Shown here: positions 8,464 through 16,107 of the stretch, one piece after another | Position numbering within the stretch: the stretch's first letter is position 1 | How the letters are laid out: every line of letters starts with the position of its first letter | Assembly (NCBI GenBank): GCA_036015235.1 | Contig: CP107926.1 | Coordinates: 6,323,501 to 6,387,500 of the forward strand | Length of the DNA: 64,000 bases | Direction of reading: 5' to 3' | Source of the DNA: Streptomyces sp. NBC_00433 | Lineage (GTDB): Bacteria > Actinomycetota > Actinomycetes > Streptomycetales > Streptomycetaceae | Made by a program: the position numbers and the translations under genes | Notes under the pieces: model-generated | The model's database searches: none | Seen by the model: the letters and a program-made list of their open reading frames with translations, nothing else | Told to the model about the DNA's origin: nothing

Positions 8464-9933
8464 ATGGCCCGCATAAGAACCGTCGCCGCCGTCGCCGCGG
8501 CCCTGACGGCCACCGCCCTCGCAGCCCCGCCGCAGGCGAAGAGCTCGGCCACCCGCACCCCGTACGACCAGAACATCACCTGGGCCGGCTGCTCCGGAGT
8601 CCAGGGCCCCGCCTCCCTGGAGTGCGGCACCCTCACCGTGCCCCGCGACTACGCCGACCCGGAGAAATCCGGCGACCTGGACATCGCGGTGAGCCGCATA
8701 CCGGCGACGGGCCCAGGCCCGCGCCTCGGCTCGCTCGTGGTGAACTTCGGCGGCCCCGGCATCCCCGGCATCACGGAACTGGCCGAACGCACCGCGGCCG
8801 GCCAGCTGGCCCACCTCAACAGCCGCTACGACCTCGTCGGCTTCGACCCCCGCGGCACCGGCCGCAGCTCCCCGGTGGACTGCGGTGACCTCTCGGGTGT
8901 GACCGCCACCGACCCGGTGGCCCAGGCCCGCCAGGTGGCGCAAGCCTGCCGCAAGCACTCCGGCGGACTGCTGCCCTGGGTGGGCACCCCGAATGCCGCA
9001 AGGGACCTCGACGTCGTACGGTCCGCCCTCGGTGACGACCGCCTGACCTACCTCGGCTTCTCCTACGGCGGCCGCCTCGGCTCCGTCTACGCGCACGAAT
9101 TCCCGCAGCACACCGGCCGGATGGTGCTGGACGGGGTGCCGGACCCGACGCTGGACGACACGGAGACGGCGCTGGCCCAGGCCGCGGCCTTCCAGCACGC
9201 CCTGGGCGACTTCGCGGCGGACTGCGCGGCGCGCGGCTGCCCGGTGCCGGGCCGCACCGGCCCCGAAGTGGTCGCCGGCATCGCGGCGGCCGGCCGCGGC
9301 CTCGACGCGGGCGGTCTCGCGACCGTGTCCGGCCGGCTGGACCGGGCGGGCTATCTGCAGGGCGTGCAGAACGCGCTGTACTCCAAGGACGACTGGCCCT
9401 ACCTGCGCGAAGCGCTCAGCGCGCTGCACGGCGGTGACGGCGAGCCGATGATGCAGCTCGCCTACCCCGGCCAGCTCGGCGTGGCCTCCGCCGCGACGCC
9501 GTCGGCCTGGTCGACACCGGACAACTACGAGATGGCCAAGCTCGCGATCGACTGCCGCGATACGCCGGAGCGGCACAGTGCCGCCGGCGTGCACGCCCTC
9601 GACGGCCGCTTCGCGGCCGCCTCCCCGGTGTTCGGCTCGGCCATCGAGGCGACCCTGCTCTCCTGCACGGGCTGGGCGCCCGGCGACCCCGCGTCCCGCC
9701 GGGTGGCGGCCCCCACGGCGCCGCAGGCGCTGCTCGTCAGCACGACGGCGGATCCGGCGACGCCGTATGCCGGGGCGGCGCGGATGGCGGCGGCGCTCGG
9801 GAACGGCAGCCGGGTGCTCACGTACCGGGGTGAGGGGCACGGTGCGTACTTCGCGCACAACCGGTGCGTGGTCTCGACGGTTGAGGCGTATCTGGTCGAA
9901 GGGGCGATGCCAAGCCGCGGCGCGGCGTGCTGA
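8464..9933 (+). CDS. secreted S33-family tripeptidyl aminopeptidase (alpha/beta hydrolase)
   Basis: 489 residues. A Sec signal peptide (KxR-like start MARIRT, hydrophobic stretch VAAVAAALTATALA) supports ATG 8464 over the longer in-frame GTG at 8140, which reads through repeat sequence. The alpha/beta-hydrolase fold shows an oxyanion-region motif NFGGPG, nucleophile elbow GFSYGG (Ser200), Asp430 in TTADPATPY and His459 in GEGHGAY. The C-terminal TAP-like domain is typical of Streptomyces SlpD/SlpE and tripeptidyl aminopeptidases that remove tripeptides from secreted proteins; unlike SlpD/SlpE there is no lipobox, so it should be released or cell-wall associated. The gene is alone and is bracketed tightly by the inverted repeat arms, which end about 35 bp before the start and begin about 10 bp after the stop. 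Confidence 0.9.
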   Translation: MARIRTVAAVAAALTATALAAPPQAKSSATRTPYDQNITWAGCSGVQGPASLECGTLTVPRDYADPEKSGDLDIAVSRIPATGPGPRLGSLVVNFGGPGIPGITELAERTAAGQLAHLNSRYDLVGFDPRGTGRSSPVDCGDLSGVTATDPVAQARQVAQACRKHSGGLLPWVGTPNAARDLDVVRSALGDDRLTYLGFSYGGRLGSVYAHEFPQHTGRMVLDGVPDPTLDDTETALAQAAAFQHALGDFAADCAARGCPVPGRTGPEVVAGIAAAGRGLDAGGLATVSGRLDRAGYLQGVQNALYSKDDWPYLREALSALHGGDGEPMMQLAYPGQLGVASAATPSAWSTPDNYEMAKLAIDCRDTPERHSAAGVHALDGRFAAASPVFGSAIEATLLSCTGWAPGDPASRRVAAPTAPQALLVSTTADPATPYAGAARMAAALGNGSRVLTYRGEGHGAYFAHNRCVVSTVEAYLVEGAMPSRGAAC

Positions 9934-9943
9934 ATTTGGTTTT

Positions 9944-10316
9944 GTTTGCCCGCCCCTCCCCCATGGCTCCGCATGGGGGTACCCCCATCTCGCCCCGCCC
10001 GCTCGCCCGTGCGGGTGGTCGGTCGGGTGCGGGTGCCGGTGGTGGTCGTGTCGGTGCCGCTCCGGGGGTATCTCCTCGGACTGCGCACCTGAGCCCTTCC
10101 CGAACGTTCCAGCGGGAGTCGTGCGCAGTCCTGCGGGGACACCCCCGGATCGTCCCCTCCCCACCGCCGGCGTCTGCACATCCGTGGAGGGCGGGGGGTG
10201 AGGCCGGTCGGGGGCGCCGCCAACCACGCCTCACCCCCAGCCGGACTCCTTGTGCCGCCGCACCCTGCCCTGCTCACCCACCCGCACCCCGTCGCGCACG
10301 GGCGTGCGGTCGCCGA
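9944..10316 (-). repeat. right arm of long inverted repeat flanking the S33 peptidase
   Basis: Reverse complement of 8082-8428, beginning about 10 bp after the peptidase stop. The match runs through the GGGGGTACCCCC block and the CGTTCGGGAAGGGCTC segment to the outer end CGCACGGGCGTGCGGTCGCC. About 26 bp near 10265-10290 have no partner in the left arm. Confidence 0.92.
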
Positions 10317-10359
10317 TGGCGAGCAAGCCCCCACTGGTGGACCGTTCGCTGAACTACTA

Positions 10360-10424
10360 CCCGCACGGGCGAGCGAAGCGAGATGGGGGTACCCCCATGC
10401 GGGGCCATGGGGGAGGGTGGGAAA
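10360..10424 (+). repeat. third, partial copy of the inverted-repeat inner end
   Basis: The stretch CCGCACGGGCGAGCG...GATGGGGGTACCCCCATGCGG...GGGGGAGGG matches the inner end of the left arm (8359-8428) in direct orientation, with a few differences. The remaining gap 10425-10515 shows nothing recognisable. Confidence 0.8.
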
Positions 10425-10515
10425 CGGCCCGCGCCGCAGGCGCGGGGACCACGCACGGACGGGGCCAGCCGTCGATGCCGGCGTACCCCCGCGTGGGCGC
10501 GGGGCGCGGGCCCCG

Positions 10516-11736
10516 TCAGGTGGTGGTGAGCATCGTGCGGACCCGGGTCGAGCGGACGCTCGGGAGGAGGCGGCGGGCGGCGGAGGCGACGGAAGAGGCT
10601 TCCGCGGGGGATCCGGCGCGGCGGAGGCTGAGGGCCAGCTCGGCTTGGTAGAGGGCGAGGTTGCGGACGAAGTGCGGGTCCTGGAGGCGCACCGCGCGCC
10701 TGGCGGCCCCGGCGGCCCGCGCAGGCCGCCCCAGCGCCGCCCAGGCCTGCGCTTCGAGCGAAGCCAGCTCGGCCTCGCCGAAGAAGCTCATCCACGCGGG
10801 GTCGCCGTCGCGCGGCCCGCGGTCGTAGAGCGAATGGGCTCGGGCGAGCGCCAGCTCGCAGCGGCGGAGTTCGCCGAGTCCGCCGAGCCCGCCGGCTTCG
10901 CGGAGGGCGAGGAGGGAGAGGAGCCGGGGCGAGCCGAGGTCGCGGGCGAGGAGTTGCGCGGCCTGGGCGGCGCGTACGGCCTCCCGGTGGCGCCCGGCGT
11001 CCCGGGCGAGGAAGGACGTGTTGCAGAAGGCGTGCACTTCGAGTGCGGGATCGGCGGCCATCCGGGCGGTGGCGAGGGCCTCGGCGTAGTGGGAGCGGGC
11101 TTCGGGCAGCTGCCCGGAGTCGTGGGCGAGCCATCCCACGGAGATGGCGAGCTCTCCGGCCCCGGAGGCGAGCTTCGTGGCGGTGGCGGGGCTGTGGGTG
11201 GTTTCGTCGAGGAGGTGGTAGGCGCCGCGCAGGGCGCCGGCGGCGGCGGTGTAGAGCCCGTCGCCGCCGTGGCGGTCGTCGTGCAGCCTGATCTGCCGTA
11301 CGGCTTCGTGGACGGCGGCCACCTCGGCCGCGCCGGCGCGGGTGGGCGGGTCGGCGCGGGGCAGGAGCGCGGCGGCGAAGGCGGCCGGGCCGCCGGTCAT
11401 GAAGGCGCGGCGCTGCACGTCGCTCTCCTCGTGCGGGGGATCGGGCGGTGCGGCGGTGCGGCGGCCGCGTACCGCCTCCCGGGGTGCGAAGCCGAGGTCC
11501 GCGGGGGTGAGCCCGGGGAACATGTGGCGGAAGACCCGCTCGTAGGCGTAGTTGGGGCAGCGGATCTCGCCGCTTTCGAGCCGTCCGATGTAGCGGGCGT
11601 CGCAGCTGACCTGCTCGCCGATCTCGCGGGCGGCCCGCCGGACGGCCGCGGCGAATTCGGCGGGGGACCGGTCGCCGCGGAGCCGCCGGATCGCGGTGTT
11701 CACGGGTGGGGCGGGTGGGGCAGGGGACGGCGGCAC
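10516..11736 (-). CDS. HTH (XRE-like) regulator with tetratricopeptide-type repeats
   Basis: 406 residues from GTG 11736, chosen because GGGAG lies 6 bp upstream; longer starts (TTG 11805) and GTG 11703 are possible. An N-terminal helix-turn-helix (about residues 15-75, with RYIGRLESGEIRCPNYAYERVF) is followed by an AFMTGGPAAFAAALL segment and then helical TPR-like repeats (about 130-400) rich in Ala/Leu/Glu. This layout is common in Streptomyces developmental or antibiotic regulators of the NsdA-like type: a DNA-binding head on a TPR ligand- or protein-binding body. It is transcribed away from the small protein at 11966. Target genes unknown. Confidence 0.78.
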   Translation of the reverse strand: MPPSPAPPAPPVNTAIRRLRGDRSPAEFAAAVRRAAREIGEQVSCDARYIGRLESGEIRCPNYAYERVFRHMFPGLTPADLGFAPREAVRGRRTAAPPDPPHEESDVQRRAFMTGGPAAFAAALLPRADPPTRAGAAEVAAVHEAVRQIRLHDDRHGGDGLYTAAAGALRGAYHLLDETTHSPATATKLASGAGELAISVGWLAHDSGQLPEARSHYAEALATARMAADPALEVHAFCNTSFLARDAGRHREAVRAAQAAQLLARDLGSPRLLSLLALREAGGLGGLGELRRCELALARAHSLYDRGPRDGDPAWMSFFGEAELASLEAQAWAALGRPARAAGAARRAVRLQDPHFVRNLALYQAELALSLRRAGSPAEASSVASAARRLLPSVRSTRVRTMLTTT

Positions 11737-11850
11737 GGCGGACTCCCACGGCGTTCGGTGCCGCTCGGCGGCGGGACGAACGTACCGGCCGCCAGGAGGG
11801 ATCAAATGCCTGATTTAGCGACAAAACGGATATCTCGTGCACGATCTGCC

Positions 11851-11881
11851 ATGAAACGCCACCCTTTACGGCATGAAACGC
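11851..11881. promoter_or_regulatory. direct repeats in the divergent promoter region
   Basis: ATGAAACGC occurs at 11851-11859 and again at 11873-11881, 22 bp (two helical turns) apart, in the unusually A+T-rich divergent spacer (11737-11965). This is the arrangement expected of an operator for the adjacent HTH regulator, but binding is inferred only from position. Confidence 0.4.
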
Positions 11882-11965
11882 ACGTAGCCGTTGACGCCGT
11901 CCCGCGTTGTACGGGGTGTTGCACAGGAACAGCGTGCGCCGATCCCATCGTGAGGAGCGTTTGCC

Positions 11966-12379
11966 TTGTTGGACACCAGCGGTACGCATACGTCGGGTCC
12001 GAGCGCGGAGGGCAGCGAACTGCCGCCTCCGTGCGACCTGGTGACCGTGCCGACCCGGCAGGGTCTCGAAGCGGTGGACCTGCTGCGGCACGGCAGCGGT
12101 GTGGGCCCGGTGCTGCACGACGACGCCGGCGCCAGCCTCGGCTTCCTGGTGCCGCCGGGCACCGCGGACTGCTGGGACATGCCGGGCAGCTCGTGTACGC
12201 GCACCGACGGCCGCGGCCTGGTCATCGGCGGGGCGCCGCCGGTCGCCGGCAGCGGGTGGCTGCTGCCGCCGCACACCGACACGGCGGTGACCGATCCCGC
12301 GGTGCTGCGGGCGGCGCTCGGCGAGGCCGCGAGGACCATCGAGCTGGTGGACGGCTGCCAGGGCCTGCGCGCGCTCTAG
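11966..12379 (+). CDS. small conserved-looking protein, function unknown
   Basis: 137 residues starting at TTG 11966, preceded by GAGGAG about 8 bp upstream. The fold looks compact and soluble, with conserved-style segments VGPVLHDDAGASLGFLVPPGTA (split here by description: residues about 48-69), SSCTRTDGRGLVIGG and PVAGSGWLLPP. The last 35 residues form an acidic helix ending CQGLRAL. No signal peptide or membrane helix is present. Divergent orientation from the HTH-TPR regulator suggests that it is the regulator's target or partner; small proteins of this kind are frequent in Streptomyces beside such regulators. No enzyme motif is visible. Confidence 0.72.
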   Translation: MLDTSGTHTSGPSAEGSELPPPCDLVTVPTRQGLEAVDLLRHGSGVGPVLHDDAGASLGFLVPPGTADCWDMPGSSCTRTDGRGLVIGGAPPVAGSGWLLPPHTDTAVTDPAVLRAALGEAARTIELVDGCQGLRAL

Positions 12380-12403
12380 CCGTCCTGCACCGATAATCGG
12401 CGC

Positions 12404-13273
12404 ATGGCAGGCAAGAGAGAGCGCGGCGGCCGGGCCCGCACACCCGGCGCGGTCACCGCGCAGGTCGGGGGCGGCTCGGCGGCCCTCGTACCGGACCGGG
12501 AACGCCCGCAGGCCTGGGCGCTGGTCGTCGAGGGCGCCCCGCAGTCCCATGTCGACCTGGCGGTGCCCGACCACCTCGGCTTCTCCTACCAGCGCAGGCT
12601 GGGCCATGTCATCGACCTGGTCGCGCCCCCCGGAATGCCGCTGCGGGTGCTCCACCTCGGCGGCGGCGCGCTGACCCTGGCGCGCTACACCGCCCATACG
12701 CGGCCGCGCTCCACCCAGCAGGTCATCGAGCTGGACTCGGCGCTGGTGGACCTGGTCAGGACGCATCTGCCGTGGGACCGCGGGTGGCGGATCAAGGTAC
12801 GCGGCGGTGACGCGCGGGCCGGCCTGGCGAAGCTGCCGGACAGCTGGGCCGACCTGGTGATCGCCGACGTCTTCACGGGCGCCCGCACCCCCGCCCATCT
12901 GACGAGCGCGGAATTCCTCTCGGACGTCCGCAGGGTCCTGCGGCCCGGCGGGGACTACGCCGCCAACCTCACGGACGGCGGCGCCCTCGCCTTCCTGCGC
13001 GGCCAGGTCGCCACGGTCCGCGCCGCCTTCACCGAGGTCTGCCTCGCCGCCGACCCCGCCGTCCTGCGCGGCAGGCGCTTCGGCAACGCCGTCCTGTGGG
13101 CCGCCGACCACGACCTCCCCGTCGCCGACCTCACCCGCCGTGTCGCGACCGACCCCCACCCCGGCCGCGTCGAGCACGGCGCCGCGCTGACCGATTTCAC
13201 CGCCGGAGCGGCAGTGGTGACCGACGCCACCGCCCTCCCCTCGCCTCCGCCGCCCCCCGGCGCCTTCGGCTGA
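12404..13273 (+). CDS. spermidine synthase-like methyltransferase-fold protein
   Basis: 289 residues beginning at ATG 12404, 24 bp after the previous gene. The Rossmann methyltransferase/aminopropyltransferase fold shows the nucleotide-binding loop LHLGGGALTLARY (about 85-97), the acidic strand end VIELDSALVDL (about 107-117), GGDARAGL (about 132-139) and IADVFTG (about 150-156). In polyamine synthases an Asp in the D-A/D-Y region holds the amine substrate; the equivalent here (ADVF) is poorly conserved, so true spermidine synthesis is doubtful. It resembles the soluble domain of actinobacterial fused MFS/spermidine synthase proteins without the transporter half. A Pro-rich tail (SPPPPPP) ends the protein. 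The convergent neighbour lies 18 bp away. Confidence 0.75.
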   Translation: MAGKRERGGRARTPGAVTAQVGGGSAALVPDRERPQAWALVVEGAPQSHVDLAVPDHLGFSYQRRLGHVIDLVAPPGMPLRVLHLGGGALTLARYTAHTRPRSTQQVIELDSALVDLVRTHLPWDRGWRIKVRGGDARAGLAKLPDSWADLVIADVFTGARTPAHLTSAEFLSDVRRVLRPGGDYAANLTDGGALAFLRGQVATVRAAFTEVCLAADPAVLRGRRFGNAVLWAADHDLPVADLTRRVATDPHPGRVEHGAALTDFTAGAAVVTDATALPSPPPPPGAFG

Positions 13274-13291
13274 GCCGGGAGCCGCCCGGGG

Positions 13292-13786
13292 CTACTCCTC
13301 GTACGACTGCACCGCCGGCGGGTGCCCGTTCCACGTGCAGAAGAGCGTCGACGCCGAGGCGCCGGAGGTGAAGGTGACCCGCAGCCACCCGTCCTGCGGC
13401 CAGACCTGCATCTGCCAACCCGGGTTCGGCGTCGCCGAGACGAGCGTGGCCGTGCTCGGGCCGAGCGCGAGGACCACCCGCCCGCCCCGCATGGTGTAGC
13501 CGTGCACACGGCCGGAGGCGGACGGGGTGGGGGGCGGCGGGGCGGAGCGGGGTGGCGGACGGGTCGGCGGCGTGCGCCGGGCGGGAGTGGTGGTCGTCGG
13601 GGCCGCCGTCCGGGGGCGCCGGGTCGAGGAGGCCACCGGGGGCGCCGTCACCGGGAGGGCGCGCGGCGGGTCGTAGGCGGTGCCGCGCAGCACGCTGTGG
13701 ACGCCGAACCAGGACAGCGTCGCCGCCGCGGTGGTGGTCAGCGCCCAGACGCAGGTGTGGAGCAGCCCCCGGTGCACATCGGCCAT
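13292..13786 (-). CDS. small membrane-anchored or secreted protein beside the two-component system
   Basis: 164 residues from ATG 13786. One hydrophobic segment near the N-terminus (LLHTCVWALTTTAAATLSWF, about 8-27) serves as a signal anchor. A Pro/Thr/Arg-rich linker (about 50-100) leads to a small C-terminal beta domain (about 100-164) with GWQMQVWPQDGWLRVTF and a single Cys near the end. The protein is therefore expected to sit outside the membrane. Only 43 bp separate its start from that of the divergent response regulator, which suggests shared regulation and perhaps a role as an accessory sensor for the kinase. Family not recognised. Confidence 0.75.
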   Translation of the reverse strand: MADVHRGLLHTCVWALTTTAAATLSWFGVHSVLRGTAYDPPRALPVTAPPVASSTRRPRTAAPTTTTPARRTPPTRPPPRSAPPPPTPSASGRVHGYTMRGGRVVLALGPSTATLVSATPNPGWQMQVWPQDGWLRVTFTSGASASTLFCTWNGHPPAVQSYEE

Positions 13787-13829
13787 AGTGCCGCACCACG
13801 CGGCGGCGTAACACGCTAGGTTGCCGCGC

Positions 13830-14519
13830 ATGGCAAGTGTGCTCGTGGTCGAGGACGACCAGTTCGTGCGCTCGGCCCTGATCCGGCACCTGACGGACGC
13901 GTCCCACACCGTACGGAGCGCGGGTACGGCGCTGGAGGCGCTGCGGGAGGTCGCGCAGGTCGGGTTCGACGTGGTGATACTGGACCTCGGGCTGCCCGAC
14001 CTGGACGGGTCGGAGGCGTTGAAGATGCTGCGCGGGCTCAGCGACGTGCCGGTGATCGTGGCGACCGCGCGGGACGACGAGGCGGAGATCGTCCGGCTGC
14101 TCAATGCGGGCGCCGACGACTACCTGGTGAAACCATTTTCCGTGGAGCACCTGTCGGCCCGGCTGGCGGCCGTGCTGCGGCGGGCGCGCAGCCGGTCGGC
14201 GGCGCCCGCGGCCGACCCGGTGATCATGGTCGGCGGACTGACCGTCGACGTGCGGCGCAGGCTGGCCGTACTGGACGGGGTGACGCTGGACCTGACGCGG
14301 CGGGAGTTCGACCTGCTGAGCTTCCTGGCCGCCAGACCGGGTGTGGTCGTGGCCCGGCGGGAGCTGCTCGCCGAGGTGTGGCAGCAGTCGTACGGCGACG
14401 ACCAGACGATCGACGTGCATCTGTCGTGGCTGCGGCGGAAGTTGGGGGAGACCGCCGCGCGGCCGCGGTATCTGCACACGCTGCGCGGGGTGGGGGTCAA
14501 GCTGGAACCCCCGCTATGA
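13830..14519 (+). CDS. OmpR-family response regulator
   Basis: 229 residues from ATG 13830 (an in-frame TTG lies 9 bp upstream). The receiver domain (1-115) shows the acidic pocket EDD (8-10), phosphoacceptor Asp52 in VVILDLGLPD, the switch Thr region VIVATARDD and the conserved Lys in LVKPF. A winged-helix Trans_reg_C domain follows (about 130-225), with LTRREFDLLSFLA, the recognition helix DDQTIDVHLSWLRRKLG and the wing TLRGVGVKL. It controls transcription of unknown targets after phosphorylation by the kinase encoded immediately downstream, whose start overlaps this stop (ATGA). Confidence 0.94.
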   Translation: MASVLVVEDDQFVRSALIRHLTDASHTVRSAGTALEALREVAQVGFDVVILDLGLPDLDGSEALKMLRGLSDVPVIVATARDDEAEIVRLLNAGADDYLVKPFSVEHLSARLAAVLRRARSRSAAPAADPVIMVGGLTVDVRRRLAVLDGVTLDLTRREFDLLSFLAARPGVVVARRELLAEVWQQSYGDDQTIDVHLSWLRRKLGETAARPRYLHTLRGVGVKLEPPL

Positions 14520-15883
14520 GGTGGTCCCTGGTCCGGGTCTCGCTGGCGGTCACGGCCATGGTGGTGATCGCCTTCGCGGTGCCGCTGGGCCTGGTGGTCA
14601 GGGAGCTGGCCAGGGACCGGGCGCTGACGAATGCCGAGCGGCAGGCCGCGGCGATAGCCCCCGCGCTGGCGATCACCACCGACCGGGGGCAGTTGGAGCG
14701 GGCGGTGGCGACGACGCAGGCGGGCGCGCTGCAGCGGATCGCGCTGCGCATCCCTCCGACGCGGGACACCGCGGAGGTGCGGATCGGGCGGCCGCACGCG
14801 TCCCTGGCCGCGCTGGACGACGCGTCGGCGCACGGCGAGGCGGCGACCCTGCGGGTCGCGGGCGGCTACGCGCTGCTGCGGCCGACCGCGGTGGGGTCGG
14901 GGACGATCGCGGTCGTCGAGGTCTTCGTGCCCGACGGCGATGTCACCCGGGGGGTGGCCACCGCGTGGCTGGTGCTCGCCGGGGTGGGCCTCGCGTTGAT
15001 CGTCGGCTCGGTCGCGGTCGCCGACCGGCTGGGCAGCCGGATGGTGCGGCCCGCGGTGCGACTGGCGGGGGCCGCACAGCGGTTGGGGGAGGGGGACCTG
15101 GCGGTGCGGGTGCCCGAGGCCGGTCCCGACGAACTGCGGTCGGCCGCGGCCGCCTTCAACGCGATGGCCGACCAGGTGGTGCATCTGCTGGCCGCGGAGC
15201 GGGAGTTGGCCGCCGACCTGTCGCACCGGCTGCGTACGCCGCTGACCGTGCTGCGGCTCAACACCGCCTCGCTGGGCGAGGGTCCGGCCGCCGACCAGAC
15301 CAGGGCCGCGGTCACCCAGCTGGAGCGGGAGGTCGACCAGATCATCACGGCCGCGCGGGAGCAGCGCGTCCCCGCGTCGACGGCCGGGTGCGACGCGGCC
15401 GAGGTGATCACGGAGCGGATGGCCTTCTGGTCGGCGCTGGCGGAGGACGAGGCCCGCGAGGTGCGCACCGCGGGCGCCGACCGGCCGGTGCGGGTCCCGG
15501 TGGCGCGGGGCGAACTGGCCGCCGCGCTCGACGCGATGCTCGGCAATGTCTTCCGGCACACCCCCGAGGGCACCGCCTTCGCCGTGGACGTGCACCGCGC
15601 GGACGACGCGGTGATCGTGCTGGTCTCGGACGCCGGGCCGGGGGTCGCGGACCCGGCGGCCGCGGTGCGGCGCGGGCACGGTGACGGCGGGCAGGGGTCG
15701 ACGGGGCTGGGCCTGGACATCGTGCGCAGGGTCGCCGAGTCCACCGGCGGAGACATGCGGATCGGCCGCAGCGTGCTGGGCGGCGCGGAGATACGGGTCC
15801 GGCTCGCGCTCGGCGGCACACCCGCCGCTGCCGCGCCCGGCCACAGGCGGCGCGGCGGGGCCGCCGCGCGCGGCCACCTTTAA
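14516..15883 (+). CDS. sensor histidine kinase
   Basis: 455 residues; the ATG at 14516 overlaps the regulator stop. Architecture: TM1 (about 5-30), an extracytoplasmic sensor of about 110 residues, TM2 (about 145-170), a HAMP domain (RLGSRMVRPAVRLAGAA onward), the HisKA domain with H-box LSHRLRTPLT, then a HATPase domain with N-box AMLGNVFRHTPEG, SDAGPGV (G1) and GSTGLGLDIVRR (G2). It forms a classical membrane-bound two-component pair with the upstream OmpR-type regulator. The extracytoplasmic ligand cannot be deduced, but the divergent small secreted protein is a plausible accessory. The C-terminal tail is Arg/Ala-rich. Confidence 0.93.
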   Translation: MRWSLVRVSLAVTAMVVIAFAVPLGLVVRELARDRALTNAERQAAAIAPALAITTDRGQLERAVATTQAGALQRIALRIPPTRDTAEVRIGRPHASLAALDDASAHGEAATLRVAGGYALLRPTAVGSGTIAVVEVFVPDGDVTRGVATAWLVLAGVGLALIVGSVAVADRLGSRMVRPAVRLAGAAQRLGEGDLAVRVPEAGPDELRSAAAAFNAMADQVVHLLAAERELAADLSHRLRTPLTVLRLNTASLGEGPAADQTRAAVTQLEREVDQIITAAREQRVPASTAGCDAAEVITERMAFWSALAEDEAREVRTAGADRPVRVPVARGELAAALDAMLGNVFRHTPEGTAFAVDVHRADDAVIVLVSDAGPGVADPAAAVRRGHGDGGQGSTGLGLDIVRRVAESTGGDMRIGRSVLGGAEIRVRLALGGTPAAAAPGHRRRGGAAARGHL

Positions 15884-16020
15884 CGGGCACCTTGCCGTTG
15901 CTCAAGCCCGCCACAAGAAGCTGCCGGGGCGTCCTGAACAGGGCTTCGCCCGAATGCCGGCCGCTGGCGTGCAGCGCGTCACCACCGGCCCCCGAACCGG
16001 GTCGGCACGAAGAGCCCGTT

Positions 16021-16044
16021 CCTCTCCCACTCCCACGGGAGAGG
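16021..16044. terminator. short hairpin between convergent genes
   Basis: CCTCTCCC (16021-16028) pairs with GGGAGAGG (16037-16044) around an 8-nt loop, just before the stronger hairpin at 16051. Together they form a tandem stop between the kinase gene and bglC. The rest of 15884-16020 shows nothing recognisable. Confidence 0.5.
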
Positions 16045-16050
16045 AACGAC

Positions 16051-16094
16051 AAGGAGCGGTACGGCGGCACCCTCGAACCGCCGTACCGCTCCTT
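16051..16094. terminator. bidirectional hairpin terminator
   Basis: A perfect 17-bp stem: AAGGAGCGGTACGGCGG (16051-16067) pairs with its complement at 16078-16094 across a 10-nt loop, followed by TTTC on the + strand and preceded by A-rich sequence for the - strand. It separates the convergent kinase and beta-glucosidase genes. Confidence 0.88.
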
Positions 16095-16107
16095 TTTCTC
16101 CGTACCC

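Noticed and set aside
10198..12396. Long + strand frame across the HTH-TPR gene
   Set aside because: Low-complexity Gly/Ala/Arg product; the - strand frame has clear helix-turn-helix and TPR features and proper codon bias.
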